Positions 48,924-60,300 of a stretch of 64,000 bases of DNA are shown here, in pieces. The notes below the pieces were generated by a model, which saw nothing but the letters and a program-made list of their open reading frames with translations, was not told where the DNA came from and searched no databases. Position numbers and translations under genes: made by a program. The first letter of the stretch is position 1, and each line of letters starts with the position of its first letter. Origin of the DNA: Oxalobacteraceae sp. CFBP 13730 (GTDB lineage Bacteria; Pseudomonadota; Gammaproteobacteria; Burkholderiales; Burkholderiaceae_D); NCBI GenBank assembly GCA_014841835.1, contig JACYUQ010000004.1, forward strand, positions 558,001 through 622,000, read 5' to 3'.

Positions 48924-50741
48924 TTACTTCGACGCTGCAATCCAGCGATCGACCTTTGCTTCCAGCACTGCCAGCGGCAGTGTGCCTTCATCGAGCACCA
49001 CGCGGTGGAATGCCGGCAGGTTGAACTTGTCGCCCAGTGCCGCCTGCGCGCGCTGACGCAGTTCCATGATCTTCAGGGCGCCGATCTTGTACGCCAGTGC
49101 CTGGCCCGGCATCACCATGTAGCGCTCGATCTGGGCGCGTGCTTCCAGTTCCGAGTAGCCCAGCGTCTCGCGGAAGTACGTGATCGATTGATCGCGGCTC
49201 CAGCCTTTGGTGTGCATCCCGGTGTCCACCACCAGGCGCGCCGCGCGCAGCATCTCGTCGTTCAGGTGGCCGAAATAATCTTCCGGCTTGTCGAACAGCC
49301 CCATCTCCTTGCCCAGCGTCTCGGCGTACAGCGCCCAGCCTTCGGTGAACGCCGTGTTGCCGCCAAACTTGCGGAAGTTCGGCAGGCCCAGTTCCTGGGT
49401 CAGCGCGATGTGGAAGTGGTGGCCCGGCTGGCCTTCATGCAGGTACAGCGTGACCATGCCGGTGCTGCCGTACTTGGTCGGATCGTTCACCACCGACCAG
49501 AACACGCCGGGCCGCGAACCATCGGCCGCTGGTGACGAGTAATGGTCCGACGCCGTCTCGCGCGTCAGTTCCGGTTCCAGACGCACTTCGAGCGGTGCCT
49601 TGGGCATCAGCGAGAACAGCTTCGGCAGCTTGGTGCGCACGTCGGCGTCGATCTTCTCGAATACGGCGATCACCTGCGCATCCGACGTGAACGGCTTGTA
49701 CTTCGGCTGCTCCGAGACCCAGCGCGGCAGGCCGGCCGCAGGGCCGGTGTACCCCATCTTCGGGCCGATCTTGCCGTACTCGCCCTGGATGCGCGCCACT
49801 TCCTTCTGGCCGATCTCGTGGATCTGCTCGGGTGTCAGGCTCGTCGTGGTCATCGCCGCCACGCGCGCCTTGTACCATTCGGCGCCGTTCGGCAGTGCGC
49901 CCCAGCCGGCCGTCGTGCGGGTGGCCGGCATATAGTCCTTTTCGACATACGTGGCCAGGCGCGCCAGTGCCGGATTGAGCTTCTCGCCCACCGTCTTGCG
50001 GTACGACGCCGTCAGTTTGGTCTTGTCGGCGCTCGAAAAGCCCGCCGGCAGCACCTTGATCGGGCTGTAGAAGATGCTGGCCTCGGGCGTGGCCGCGACC
50101 AGTGCCTTCAGCTGCGGCAGCAGCGACAGCATCGGCTCGCGCGGATGCACGACGCCGCGCTTGACGCCTTCGCGCATATTGGCGATCGCCTGGTCGATGT
50201 AGGCAACCATCTGGTCCAGGCGGCTCAGGTAATTGCGGTAATCCTGCGGCGTGGCAAGGGGCTGCGCGCCCTGGCCGCCGGCGTAGTTGGCCATGAAGAC
50301 CGGCATGTTGAACATCTGGTCCACCGGCAGCAGGTGCTCGGGGAAGGCGCCCAGGCGCAGCGCGGTCTCGAGTTCGAACTTGACGATGTCATAGCTGGCC
50401 TGGTCACGCGGATTGAGACGCTCGCGCGGGATCGCGCCCAGGCGCTTCAGGTAGCCGCGGTACAGCGCAAACTGGGCGTCGCGGTTTTTCGGCGCAATCG
50501 GCAGGCCAAGCTGGCCGTCGAAGCGGCCGTCGCCGGACTCGGTCGCCCAGACCGGCTCGAAACGCGCGTAGGCATCGTAATACTCGTCGACCAGCTTGTT
50601 GATGGCCTTGCCGGCCTGGGGATCCGCAGCCGCTGCGGCTGCGGTTGCAGATGCAGGGGCCGTGACCGGCGCGGCGCCGGCACTGGCGCACAGGAGCAGG
50701 GCGGCCGTGGTCAGTGCGCCGAGTTGGAAGGATGGTTTCAT
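48924..50741 (-). CDS. DUF885 family secreted protein (putative metallopeptidase)
   Basis: The 605-residue precursor has a signal peptide (LGALTTAALLLCASAGA-AP). The family motif LYLHEGQPGHHFHIAL carries the HExxxxxH-like arrangement expected for zinc binding; further conserved segments are FWSVVNDPTKYGSTGMVTLY and GGNTAFTEGWALYAETLGKE. Members are thought to be peptidases and dipeptidyl carboxypeptidase-like, but few are characterised. It follows a branched-chain-type binding-protein gene by 24 bases, so peptide breakdown and amino-acid uptake may be co-expressed. Confidence 0.9.
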   Translation of the reverse strand: MKPSFQLGALTTAALLLCASAGAAPVTAPASATAAAAAADPQAGKAINKLVDEYYDAYARFEPVWATESGDGRFDGQLGLPIAPKNRDAQFALYRGYLKRLGAIPRERLNPRDQASYDIVKFELETALRLGAFPEHLLPVDQMFNMPVFMANYAGGQGAQPLATPQDYRNYLSRLDQMVAYIDQAIANMREGVKRGVVHPREPMLSLLPQLKALVAATPEASIFYSPIKVLPAGFSSADKTKLTASYRKTVGEKLNPALARLATYVEKDYMPATRTTAGWGALPNGAEWYKARVAAMTTTSLTPEQIHEIGQKEVARIQGEYGKIGPKMGYTGPAAGLPRWVSEQPKYKPFTSDAQVIAVFEKIDADVRTKLPKLFSLMPKAPLEVRLEPELTRETASDHYSSPAADGSRPGVFWSVVNDPTKYGSTGMVTLYLHEGQPGHHFHIALTQELGLPNFRKFGGNTAFTEGWALYAETLGKEMGLFDKPEDYFGHLNDEMLRAARLVVDTGMHTKGWSRDQSITYFRETLGYSELEARAQIERYMVMPGQALAYKIGALKIMELRQRAQAALGDKFNLPAFHRVVLDEGTLPLAVLEAKVDRWIAASK

Positions 50742-50765
50742 CGTGATCGAGGTCCTGGTAAAAAA

Positions 50766-51902
50766 TCAGTAGCTGGCCAGCGGCGTGAGGGCGCCGTTCT
50801 TGAAGGTGTACACCGTGACGGCGGTTTTCTTGAGGTTGCCCTTGGGGTCATAACCGTACATGCCGACCACGCCCTGGTAACTGATCGTGTGCATCGCAAC
50901 GCCAACGGCCTTGGCATCGACCGTCTTGGCCGACTGGATCGCCTGCGCGATGAACTTGGTCTGGTCGTAGAACGATGGCGCATACACATCCGGCTCGCGC
51001 CCGAAGCGCTTCTTGTAGCCGGCCAGGAAGGCCGCGCCACCCGGCTGCTTGGCGACGATCGCGCCGGCCTGCGCGCAGCGCACGTTTTCGCCGACTGCAT
51101 CGCCGCCGAGCCTTGCCATCTCGGGGCTGCACAGCGTGTCGCCGCCCAGCAGCGGCACGTTCAGGCCGAGCTGCTTCATCTGGCGCACCATCGGCGCGGC
51201 CTGCGGCGCGTAGCCGCCGTAGAAGATCGCATCGACTTTCTTGGCGCGCAGCGCAGTCAGGATCGCGGCGAAGTCGCTGGCCTTGTCGTTGGTGAATTCG
51301 TGGCCGGCGACCTTGATGCCGGCCAGCTGCGCCTGGCGTTTGAATTCCATCGCGATGCCCTGGCCGAACGCCGTGCGATCGTCGATCACGCCGATGTTCT
51401 TGATCTTGAGTTCCTTGGCTGCGTAGCCGGCGACCGAGGCGCCCACCTGCGTGTCGCTCGCGACGATGCGAAACACGGTGGGGTAACCGCTCGCGGTGAT
51501 CTTGGGATTGGTACCGACCGTGGACATCAGGATGCCGCTGTCGTTGTAGACGCGCGAGGCCGGAATCGCCACGCCGGAGTTGTAAGGACCCAGCACGAAC
51601 TTGACGCCGGCATCGGCGAATTTCTGGGCCACGGTCACGCCCTGTTTCGGGTCGCCCGCGTCGTCTTCGGATTGCAGCACGAAGCGCAGCACGTTGGCGC
51701 CGACCTGGATCTTTTGTGCGTTGAGCTCTTCGATGGCCATGCGCACGCCGTTTTCATTGTCCTTGCCGGCAAACGCATTGGCGCCCGACAGCGGACCACT
51801 GACGCCGATCTTGACGACCTGCTCGGCAGCGTGCGCGTGCACGCCGATGGTGGCAATCAGTGCGGCCAGCGCCAGCGGCGCCATGGTGATTTTCGATGGC
51901 AT
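50766..51902 (-). CDS. Branched-chain amino acid ABC transporter substrate-binding protein (LivK-like)
   Basis: The 378-residue precursor has a signal peptide (APLALAALIATIGVHAHA) and the type I periplasmic fold of the LivJ/LivK family: VVKIGVSGPLSGANAFAGKD, then AQKFADAGVKFVLGPYNSGV and GIVD-like IGVIDDRTAFGQGIA, and PLLGGDTLCSPE. No Liv permease or ATPase genes are adjacent, so it is an orphan binding protein that would use transporters encoded elsewhere. The DUF885 gene follows closely on the same strand. Confidence 0.92.
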   Translation of the reverse strand: MPSKITMAPLALAALIATIGVHAHAAEQVVKIGVSGPLSGANAFAGKDNENGVRMAIEELNAQKIQVGANVLRFVLQSEDDAGDPKQGVTVAQKFADAGVKFVLGPYNSGVAIPASRVYNDSGILMSTVGTNPKITASGYPTVFRIVASDTQVGASVAGYAAKELKIKNIGVIDDRTAFGQGIAMEFKRQAQLAGIKVAGHEFTNDKASDFAAILTALRAKKVDAIFYGGYAPQAAPMVRQMKQLGLNVPLLGGDTLCSPEMARLGGDAVGENVRCAQAGAIVAKQPGGAAFLAGYKKRFGREPDVYAPSFYDQTKFIAQAIQSAKTVDAKAVGVAMHTISYQGVVGMYGYDPKGNLKKTAVTVYTFKNGALTPLASY

Positions 51903-51986
51903 TGACTCAGTCTCCCGTTGATGTGGACGGGCGCCATCATCGCACGATTTACGTACACGGCGAAAGCGCAGAACGCCTGTAAAGAC

Positions 51987-52481
51987 TCAGGTTGGCGTGC
52001 CGTGCGAGATCAGTTCGAGGGGCAGGGCGGTGGTGGATTTGATCTGCTCCATCGAGAACGCCGACGAGACGCCGGTCAGGCGCGCGGTCTTGATCAGCTT
52101 TTTATAGAAGCGGTCGTAGCCGGCGATATCGGTGGTGACGACCTTGAGCAGGTAATCGACGTCGCCGCTCATGCGATGGAACTCCAGCACTTCGGGCAGC
52201 GCGATCACGGCGGCGGCAAAACGCGCCAGCCATTTTTCATCGTGCTCGGGGGTCTTGACGCTGACAAACACGGTGACCGGCAAGCCGACTTTTTCGCGAT
52301 TGACGATGGAAACGCGGCTTTCGATGAAGCCTTCTTCTTCCAGGCGCTTGACGCGTTTCCAGCACGGCGTGCTGGACAACCCCACCTTTTCGCTCAGACC
52401 CGAAATGGACAAGGTGGCATCCGCCTGCAGGGCAGCCAGGATCGCGCAATCAAACTTGTCGAGTGAATTCATATTCCGCAT
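51987..52481 (-). CDS. Lrp/AsnC family transcriptional regulator
   Basis: The 164-residue protein has the N-terminal helix-turn-helix (LDKFDCAILAALQADATLSI, SGLSEKVGLSSTPCWKRVKR) and the C-terminal RAM ligand domain (SRVSIVNREKVGLPVTVFV, HRMSGDVDYLLKVVTTDIAGY). Members respond to amino acids. The ATG at 52481 is listed; a second at 52472 is three codons inside. It is divergent from the cysteine desulfurase-rhodanese gene, with 140 bases between them, so it may control that gene. Confidence 0.95.
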   Translation of the reverse strand: MRNMNSLDKFDCAILAALQADATLSISGLSEKVGLSSTPCWKRVKRLEEEGFIESRVSIVNREKVGLPVTVFVSVKTPEHDEKWLARFAAAVIALPEVLEFHRMSGDVDYLLKVVTTDIAGYDRFYKKLIKTARLTGVSSAFSMEQIKSTTALPLELISHGTPT

Positions 52482-52541
52482 TGCTGATTATAAGAATAAT
52501 TATCCTACTGTTTGATCGGAAACCAGAAAGTTTGGAACGTA

Positions 52542-52570
52542 TTGACCGTCTTTAGCCCGTACCATATTAC
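52542..52570 (+). promoter_or_regulatory. Sigma-70 promoter of the cysteine desulfurase-like gene
   Basis: TTGACC (52542-52547) and TATTAC (52565-52570) are exactly 17 bases apart. The start codon lies 51 bases downstream. The promoter sits in the Lrp-desulfurase divergent gap, so it is a natural target for the Lrp protein. Confidence 0.65.
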
Positions 52571-52621
52571 TGGACAATAACATGTTGTGCGACACCTTTT
52601 TTATATTTTTGGCACCTATTC

Positions 52622-54178
52622 ATGCAGACCGAAATCTACCTCGATACCAATGCGACGTCACCGGTATTGCCGGCCGCGGCAGCCGCCGCCATGGCCGCCA
52701 TGCAGGACGGCTTCGGCAATCCGAGCAGCAGCCACGCGACGGGCCTGCGCGCCCGGGCGCTGCGCGAGAGCGTGCGCGCCAGTGCGGGCCGCGTGGTCGG
52801 CGCTGGCGAGGGCCGGTTGATGTTCAACAGCGGCGCCACCGAAGGCATCCAGACGGCCGTGCTCTCGGCCCTGTGCGCGGTGCGCGAACGGCGTGCGCGC
52901 GGTGAAGCCTGCGGCGACATCGTCCTGATCGGCGCGACCGAACACAAGGCGGTGCCTGAAAGCCTGGCGCACTGGAACCGCCTGCTCGGCACGGGCCTGG
53001 AACTGCGCGTGCTGCCGGTCGATGGCGATGGCCGCCACCGGCTCGACGTGCTGCGCGCACTGGCACCGCGCGCGGCGCTGGTGTGCACGATGGCAGCGAA
53101 CAATGAAACGGGTGTGGTGTCCGACCTGCGCGGTATCGAAGCCGTGTTGCGTGACACTGGCAGCGACGCCCTGTGGCTGGTCGACTGCGTGCAGGCGCTG
53201 GGCAAGCTCCCGCTCGACCTGGCCGCGAGCCGCATTGACTACGCGCCGTTCTCCGGGCACAAGCTGTATGCACCGAAAGGCATCGGCATGCTGTACGTGC
53301 GCCGCGGCGCCCCGTACACGCCGCTGATGTGCGGCGGCGGGCAGGAGGATGGCCAGCGTTCCGGCACCGAAAACATGGCCGGCATCGCGGCGCTGGGCGC
53401 GGTGTTCTCGGCGCTGGAGCGGGGCGACACCTTCCGCGACGGCGCCGCGCTGCTGGCATGCCGTGCACGCCTGGTGGCGGCGCTCGAAGCAGCGTTGCCC
53501 GGCATCGTGTTCAATGCGCCGATGGCGCAGTCGCTGCCCACGACCATCAACTTCTCGGTGCCGGATGTGGCCAGCGCCACGCTGCTCGACCTGTTCGATG
53601 CCGCCGGCATGCGTGTCAGCGCCGGCTCGGCGTGTTCGGCGGGGAAGGCCGGATCGAGCTACGTACTCGATGCGATGGGCGTGCCGGCCTGGCGCAGCGC
53701 GGCGGCGGTGCGCCTGTCGTTTGGTGCACTGTTTGATGACGCCTCGCTCGACCTGGCGTGCGAGCGCATCGCGCGCTGCGGCGCCGCGCTGGCCGCGCCG
53801 ATGCCGATGCCGATGCCAGGCGCCGAGCCGGCGATGGATGGCGTCATCGACAGCGCAATGCTGGTGCCCGCCGATGCTGCCCGCGACTGGCTCGCTGTGC
53901 ATCCGGAAGCGCTCGTGATCGACGTGCGCGACTTGCGCGAACACAGCGTCGCGAGCACGGGTACGGGTGGTGGCGCGGTTCGGCTGCACGGCCACGCGGT
54001 ACGCAACGTGCCGCTGGCATGCGTTGCCGACCACGCGCCGCAGTGGCTGGGCGTGGCGGCGCCGCTGCTGTTCGTCTGCCGCAGCGGCGCACGCAGTGCC
54101 CGCGCGGCGCAGGCCTTGCGCGCCCTGGGTCATCCCGGTGCCTGGTCGCTGGTGGGCGGGTTCGCGCTCGCCATCTGA
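52622..54178 (+). CDS. NifS-like cysteine desulfurase fused to a C-terminal rhodanese domain
   Basis: The 518-residue protein has a class V PLP-dependent aminotransferase domain (about 1-390). It shows YLDTNATSP, NSGATEGIQTAVL, ATEHKAVPES, the PLP lysine Lys214 (FSGHKLYAPKG), RSGTENMAG, and the persulfide Cys338 in SAGSACSAGK. A short Met/Pro linker (APMPMPMPGAEP) leads to a rhodanese-like domain (about 415-518), with active-site Cys486 in VCRSGARSARAAQALR. The fusion would pass sulfur from desulfurase to rhodanese within one chain. It is not next to iscU or iscR, so it is not the housekeeping IscS. The Lrp gene is divergent. Confidence 0.9.
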   Translation: MQTEIYLDTNATSPVLPAAAAAAMAAMQDGFGNPSSSHATGLRARALRESVRASAGRVVGAGEGRLMFNSGATEGIQTAVLSALCAVRERRARGEACGDIVLIGATEHKAVPESLAHWNRLLGTGLELRVLPVDGDGRHRLDVLRALAPRAALVCTMAANNETGVVSDLRGIEAVLRDTGSDALWLVDCVQALGKLPLDLAASRIDYAPFSGHKLYAPKGIGMLYVRRGAPYTPLMCGGGQEDGQRSGTENMAGIAALGAVFSALERGDTFRDGAALLACRARLVAALEAALPGIVFNAPMAQSLPTTINFSVPDVASATLLDLFDAAGMRVSAGSACSAGKAGSSYVLDAMGVPAWRSAAAVRLSFGALFDDASLDLACERIARCGAALAAPMPMPMPGAEPAMDGVIDSAMLVPADAARDWLAVHPEALVIDVRDLREHSVASTGTGGGAVRLHGHAVRNVPLACVADHAPQWLGVAAPLLFVCRSGARSARAAQALRALGHPGAWSLVGGFALAI

Positions 54179-54358
54179 TCGCCGGGGCGCGGATGCCTGC
54201 CGTCCATCGGTGGGGTGTGTTCGTCAGCGCACAGTAATGACGCGGGTCTTTGCCTAGCATGGGATCAGCCGTGCGCGCCCAGCGTTTCCTGCCCTGATCC
54301 GTCCCGGACGCCACTGTGCTCCAGCGGTCTGCTGCGCACGCTCAGTCCCGAGGCCCCG

Positions 54359-57300
54359 TTGAACGTCAAGAACCACAACCTGCCCGCCGGGCAGCGCACG
54401 CCGCATGATGCGGCGCGTGCAACCGGCGACGATGCGCCATGGCGCGCAGCACCTCCCGGCGCGCTCCAGCGCGCGGAACACGCACGCCAGTTGGCGGCGC
54501 GCCACGTACTGCAACCCACCACGGCCGGCAAGGGCGGCGCCAAGGCCCTGCGCGCATTGCTGGGCGCGAACGCCGATGCCATCGCCGCTTCATGCGACGC
54601 GCTCGACCAGGCCGCACGCGCCGGCTTTGCGCTGCCGCCTGCCGGCGCACGCCTGCTCGACCAGCACCACCTTCTTGATGCCCAGGTACGCCTGGCGCGT
54701 GACGGCCTGCGGCCTGGCGCCGCAGTCCTGCCGACACTGGCGCCGGATGGCGCCGTGCGCGCCTGGCGCCTGGTGCTCGACGTGGTCGCGCATGGCGATG
54801 GCCGCATCGATGGCGAGGAACTGGCGCTGTTCGTGGGTGCTTACCAGGAAAGCGCTCTGCTGCGTATCGCCGAACTGGATGCGCTGCCAGCGCTGCTGCG
54901 CCTGGCCCTGATCGACAACCTGCGGCGCCTGGCCGCGCGCGCGGCGCGTGCCTGCGCCGCGCATGAACAGGCCGCCGATTGGACGGTGCGCCTGCTGGAC
55001 ACGGCCGAAACGCGGCCCGGTGACCTGATCCTGCTGGTGGCCGACATGATGCGCAGCGTCGAGGCCAGCGACAGCTTCATCGCCGAACTGGCGCGGCGCC
55101 TGCATGGTCGTGGCGGCGCCGTGACCCAGGTCCTGGACTGGCTCGACGCGCGCCTGGCCGATACCGACACCAGCATTGCGCAGCACACGCAGCGCGAACA
55201 CAGCGAACAGACCGAGGATGCCATCTCGGCCGGCAACACGCTGGCCAGCCTGCGCCTGCTTGGCGGGATCGACTGGCGCGCGTTCGCCGAGACGCATGGC
55301 GCGGTCGACGCGCTGCTGCGCACCGACCCGGATGGCAGTTACGCCGCCATGGATGGCGCCACGCGCGACAGCTACCGGCACGCGATTGCGCGCCGTGCCC
55401 GCGCGGGCAAGGTCGACGAGGTCGAGGTTGCGCGCGACGCGCTGACGCTGGCCGGCACGCACCGCGCGCCGGGCGAAGGTGGCCTGGACGTGCGCACGCG
55501 CCACGTGGGCCACTACCTGCCGGCCCTGGCCAACAGGGCGCCGGTTGCTGCCCGCATTGGCGCGACCGCCGTCCTGCTGCTGCTGGTGACAGCCGCGATC
55601 CTCGTTCACGCGCGCCAGGGCGATGCCAGCGCGTGGTTGCTGGCGCTGATTGGCCTGCTGGCGCTGCCCGGCGCGAGCGCCTTGTCGCTGTCCCTGGTGC
55701 GCATGATGGAACGCTGGCGCACCCTGCCTGCCACCATGCCACGCATGAATTTCAGCGCCGGCATCCCGGATGCATGCCGGACCGTCGTCGCTGTCTGCGC
55801 GCAAACGGGCGACGCTGCCGCGATCGAGCGCCTGCGCGCAGAACTCGAAGTGCGCTATCTTGGCAACCGCGACCCGAACCTGCGCTTTTGCCTGCTGCTC
55901 GACCTGCCCGATGCCGCCAGCGCCACGCTGCCGGCGGACGACGCCTTGCTGGCGCAGGCCAGCGCCGCCATCGATGCATTGAATGCGCGGTATGGCCATG
56001 CTGACACCGGGCCGTTCATGCTGCTGGTGCGGGCGCGCACCTGGAGCATCGACCAGCAAGCCTGGATCGGCCAGGAGCGCCAGCGCGGCCAGATCGCCGA
56101 CCTGAACGCCTGGCTGTGCGGCGCGCGCGAACGCTTCCTGCTCGCTGCCGGCAACACCGGCGCTGGCACTGCGATGCGTTACGTGATTGCACTCGATGCC
56201 AACGCCGGCCTGCCGCGCGACGCCGCGCGCAGCCTGGTGGCCGCGATGGCGCATCCGCTGCACCAGCCGCTACAGGATGACAGCGGCCGCGTGCTCGAAG
56301 GGCACGGCATGCTGCTGCCCGCACGTGGCCCTGCGCCACCGGGCCATCGCGCGCCGCGCTTTGCCCGGATGGGCGGGGCTGCGCAGGCCGCAAGCCACGG
56401 CTGGGTCGCGATTCACGACGTCGACGCATGGCGCCGTGCCTGCGGCGATGTTCTGCACGACGACGGCCGCGCCTTGCCCGGCCCCGTCGAGCGGGACCGC
56501 CTGCGCGCCGGGCGCGTGGCGGACGTGCGCGTGAATGCGCTGCGCGCGCCGACGTATGGTGAATACATGCTGCGCCGGCACCGCGCCGTGCGCGCGGCCT
56601 GGCAATCGGCACATCGCCTCGGCCGTGGCCCCGATGGCCTCAAACACGCGCATGCACGCTGGACGCTGTTCGACGCGCTGCGCGCCAGCCTGGTCGCGCC
56701 GGCGTCGCTCGCGCTGCTGATCCTGTGCTGGAGCCTGCTGGCCGCGCCCGTGTTCTGGACCGCGGCGGTGCTGGGGATCGTGTTCGTGCCGGCGCTGGTC
56801 GGCATGCTGGTGGCGCTGGGAGACCGGCCACTCGACGCACCATGGCGCCAGCACCTTGACGGTTGGGCGCGTGGCGCCCGTGTGACCCTCACGCGCAGCG
56901 CTTTGTGGGCGGCCTTCCTGCCGCATGCAGCACTGGTCGATGCCCACGCCCTGGTGCGTGGGCTGTGGCGCCGCCACGTGACGCAGCGCGGTTTGCTCGA
57001 TACGCAAGCGGGGGCAGCGCCTGGTCGCTCGCTGGAAATCAACGGCCGCGCCATGTGGTTCCCGCCGCTGCTGGCGATGGCCACCGCCATGCTGGTCAGC
57101 TTTGCCAATCCCTACGCCGTGTTCGCCACGGCGCCGCTGCTGCTGGTGTGGTTCCTGTCGCCGGTACTGGCCTGGTGGACGAGCCAGGTGACCCGCCGCA
57201 GCGTGCGCCTCGCGCCGGCGCAGGACGGGTTCCTGCGCGCGCTGGCGCGCCGCACCTGGGGCTTCTTCGAACGCCATGGCGCCGATGGCCATGGGCTGGC

Positions 57301-60300
57301 GCCGCACGCCGTGCTCGAGCACCCCGAGCCGACGGTCGATGCGCGTGTCTCGCCCGATGGCATCGGCCTTGGCCTGCTGGCCACACTGAGTGCGCGCGAC
57401 TTCGGCTTCCTGCCACTGGGCGGGCTGCTGGAACGCAGTGAGCGCACCTTCGCCTCGCTGGCGCTGCTCGAACGCTGGAACGGGCATCTGCTGCACTGGT
57501 ATGACGGCGCCACACTGGCGCCGCTCGAGCCACACCATGTCGATACCGTGGCCAGCGGCAGCCTGGTGCTGGCGCTGCGCACCTTCGCCGTCGGCATGGA
57601 CGAACTGCTTGATCAGCCGATCGCCGGCTCGGCGCCGGACGGCATCCGCGCCACATTGCTGGTGGTGCGCGAGCACGCGCACGATGCGCCGGCTTCATTC
57701 GTCAATGCGCTGGACGAGATGGAGGGCGCGCTGGCGCCCGAACGCTGCCGCGCCCTCGATACGCTGCCGGGCCTTGCCGACTGCCTGCGTCTGGCGCTGG
57801 CCAATGCCGAACGCCTGACGGCCAGTCTGCCAGAGGACATGGATCCGGCGCTGGTCGCCTGGGTCGAGCGTCTTCTTGCCAATTGCAGCGCGCAGCTGGA
57901 CGACCTGTATGCGCTGGCGCCGTGGATGCGTGCAGTCCAGGAATACGTGCTTGAGGCCAGCCTGACCCGCATCCCGACACTGCGCGAACTGGCGCAGCTC
58001 GGCGCGCCGGCGACGGGCGGCGCTGGCCTGGCTGCCTTGGTGGATGCGGGCCGCGCTTGTGCGCAGGAGCGCATCGAACGGCTGGCCGCACTGGCGGACG
58101 CCGCGCGCGATACCGCGCGCATGGACTTCGGCGCGCTGGTCGATCCCGCCACCGGTCAGCTGGCGACCGGCTACGATGTGCGCGACAAACGACTGGACCG
58201 CGACAGCTGCGATTTGCTGGCCGCCGCATCGCGCATGGCCAGTTTTGCCGCCGTGGCCCAGGACCAGCTGCCGCAGCAGCACTGGTGGTCGCTGGGCCGC
58301 CCGCTGCGCATGGCCGGTACCAATACGCTGCTGCTCTCGCGCCGTGGCGCCATGGCCGACCTCCTGGCGCCGCAACTCTGGATGCCGGGCTGGCGCGACA
58401 CGCTGCTCGACGCCGCCGCGCGCGCGCTGGTGCGCGCGCAGGTTGCGCACGCCAAAGCCAGGGACGTTCTGTGGGGCTTTTCGCCATCCCGCTGCAATGC
58501 CGTGGACGCCGCCGCGCGCTATCGCTCCGGCCAGTTCGGCTTGCCCGCCGCAGCGCTGCAGCGACTGCGCGACGACGACCTGGTGGCGGCGCCGTATGCC
58601 GCTGCGCTGGCGCTGGGCGTGACGCCGGTCCTGGCCAGCACCAACCTGCGCGCCTTCGTGGCGCAAGGCATGCTGGGCGAGCTTGGCTTGTACGAGTCGC
58701 TCGACTACGCGCCGGCGCGCTTGCCCCAGGGCGAGCGGCAGGTCGTCGTGCGCGCCTATGCCGCGCACCATCAGGCGATGACGCTGCTGGCGCTGGCCCG
58801 CCATCTGCTGGGCGAGCCGATGCAGCGCCGCTTCTGCCGCGACCCCGAATTTCGGGCCGCGCTGCCATTGCTTCAAGAACCGGTGCCCGTGTACGGCGCT
58901 GCTCCCGAACGCCGTTACACCGGCGCGGCGACCGCCAGCCAGGGCGTGACCGCGCGCCCGTACGCCCGCGTGATCGGCAGCGAACCCCCGGCGCTGCCCG
59001 AAGTCCAGCTGCTGTCCAATGGCCGCTATCACCTGGTCGTTGCCAGCGATGGCACTGGCGCCAGCCGCTGGGATGACAAACAGATCACCCGCACCGGCAG
59101 TGGCGAAACCGGTTTGACCTGCCATGTGCGTGACGTTGCATCCGGCCAGGTCTGGCCGGACCTTCTGCCAGAGAGCGAGCGCGAAACCGTATTCTCCGAG
59201 GGTCGGGCCAGCGTGCGCTGTCTGGGCAGTGGATTGGCCGTGCACACCGATATCGTGGTGGCACCGGACGACGACGTCGAGCTGCGCCGCATCCGCATCG
59301 TCAATCAGGGCCTGCAGCCGCTGACGCTGGAACTGACCAGCAGTGTGGCGCTGGCCGGACCGGCGCTCGAGCCGGGTGGCCGCAGCCATGTGATGATCGA
59401 ATTCGATGCCGCCAACGACAGCCTGCTGTGCGTCACGGCGGCCGATGCGCCGGTCGTCATGCACCGCATGGCAGTGCGCGACATCGCGCCCGCTGTCACG
59501 CTGGAGACAGACCGCGCGCGCTTCATCGGTCGTGGCCACGATCTGCGCGCGCCACAGGCCATCGGCGCCGGCGGCGCGCTGCCGGGACTCGTCGCCGAAC
59601 CGGACGAAGCGCTGCTGGCCTTGCGCCGCACCGTCACGCTGGCGCCGCAGCAGGAGATCACCGTCGACCTGGTGCTGGGCGTTGCCGCCAGCCGGGCGAT
59701 GGCGCGTGAACTGGCGGCCCGTTACAGCGCCGGTCATGCGGTCGACCGCGCGATCGACGCTGCCTGGACCCAGGCCCAGGCCTTCCTGCGCCGCATGGAC
59801 GTGAGCGAAGCCGATGCGCAGCTGTGCAACCGTCTGGCCGGTTGCCTGCTGCAGCCGGTACCGGCCCTGCGCGCCGACCCGGCCGTCATCGCGCGCAATG
59901 CACGCGGCCGCGCCGACCTGCTGGCCTGCGGCATCGACGGCGTACAGCCGGTGCTGCTGCTCCAGCTGGCGGACGGCCCCGATACGGGCCTGGCGCGCCA
60001 GGTGCTGCAGGCGCATACCTACTGGCGCAACCGCGGCTTCGCGGTCGACCTGCTGGTCCTGTGCGACAGCCGCGCCGTGCGCGAGGGGTTGATGACGCTG
60101 GCAATGGCACTGGTCGATCCCGACACCTTCGATGCGCCGGGCGGCGTACACCTGTTGCTGCGCGAAGACGTCGCGCAGGAAGACCGCATCCTGCTGCGCT
60201 CGAGCGCAAGCGTGTTGCTGCTGTCCGGCCGGGGCGACCTGGCCGACCAGTTGCGCCGCGCCGCACGGCCAGGCGCCGCCTTGCCGTCGCCACTGGTGGC

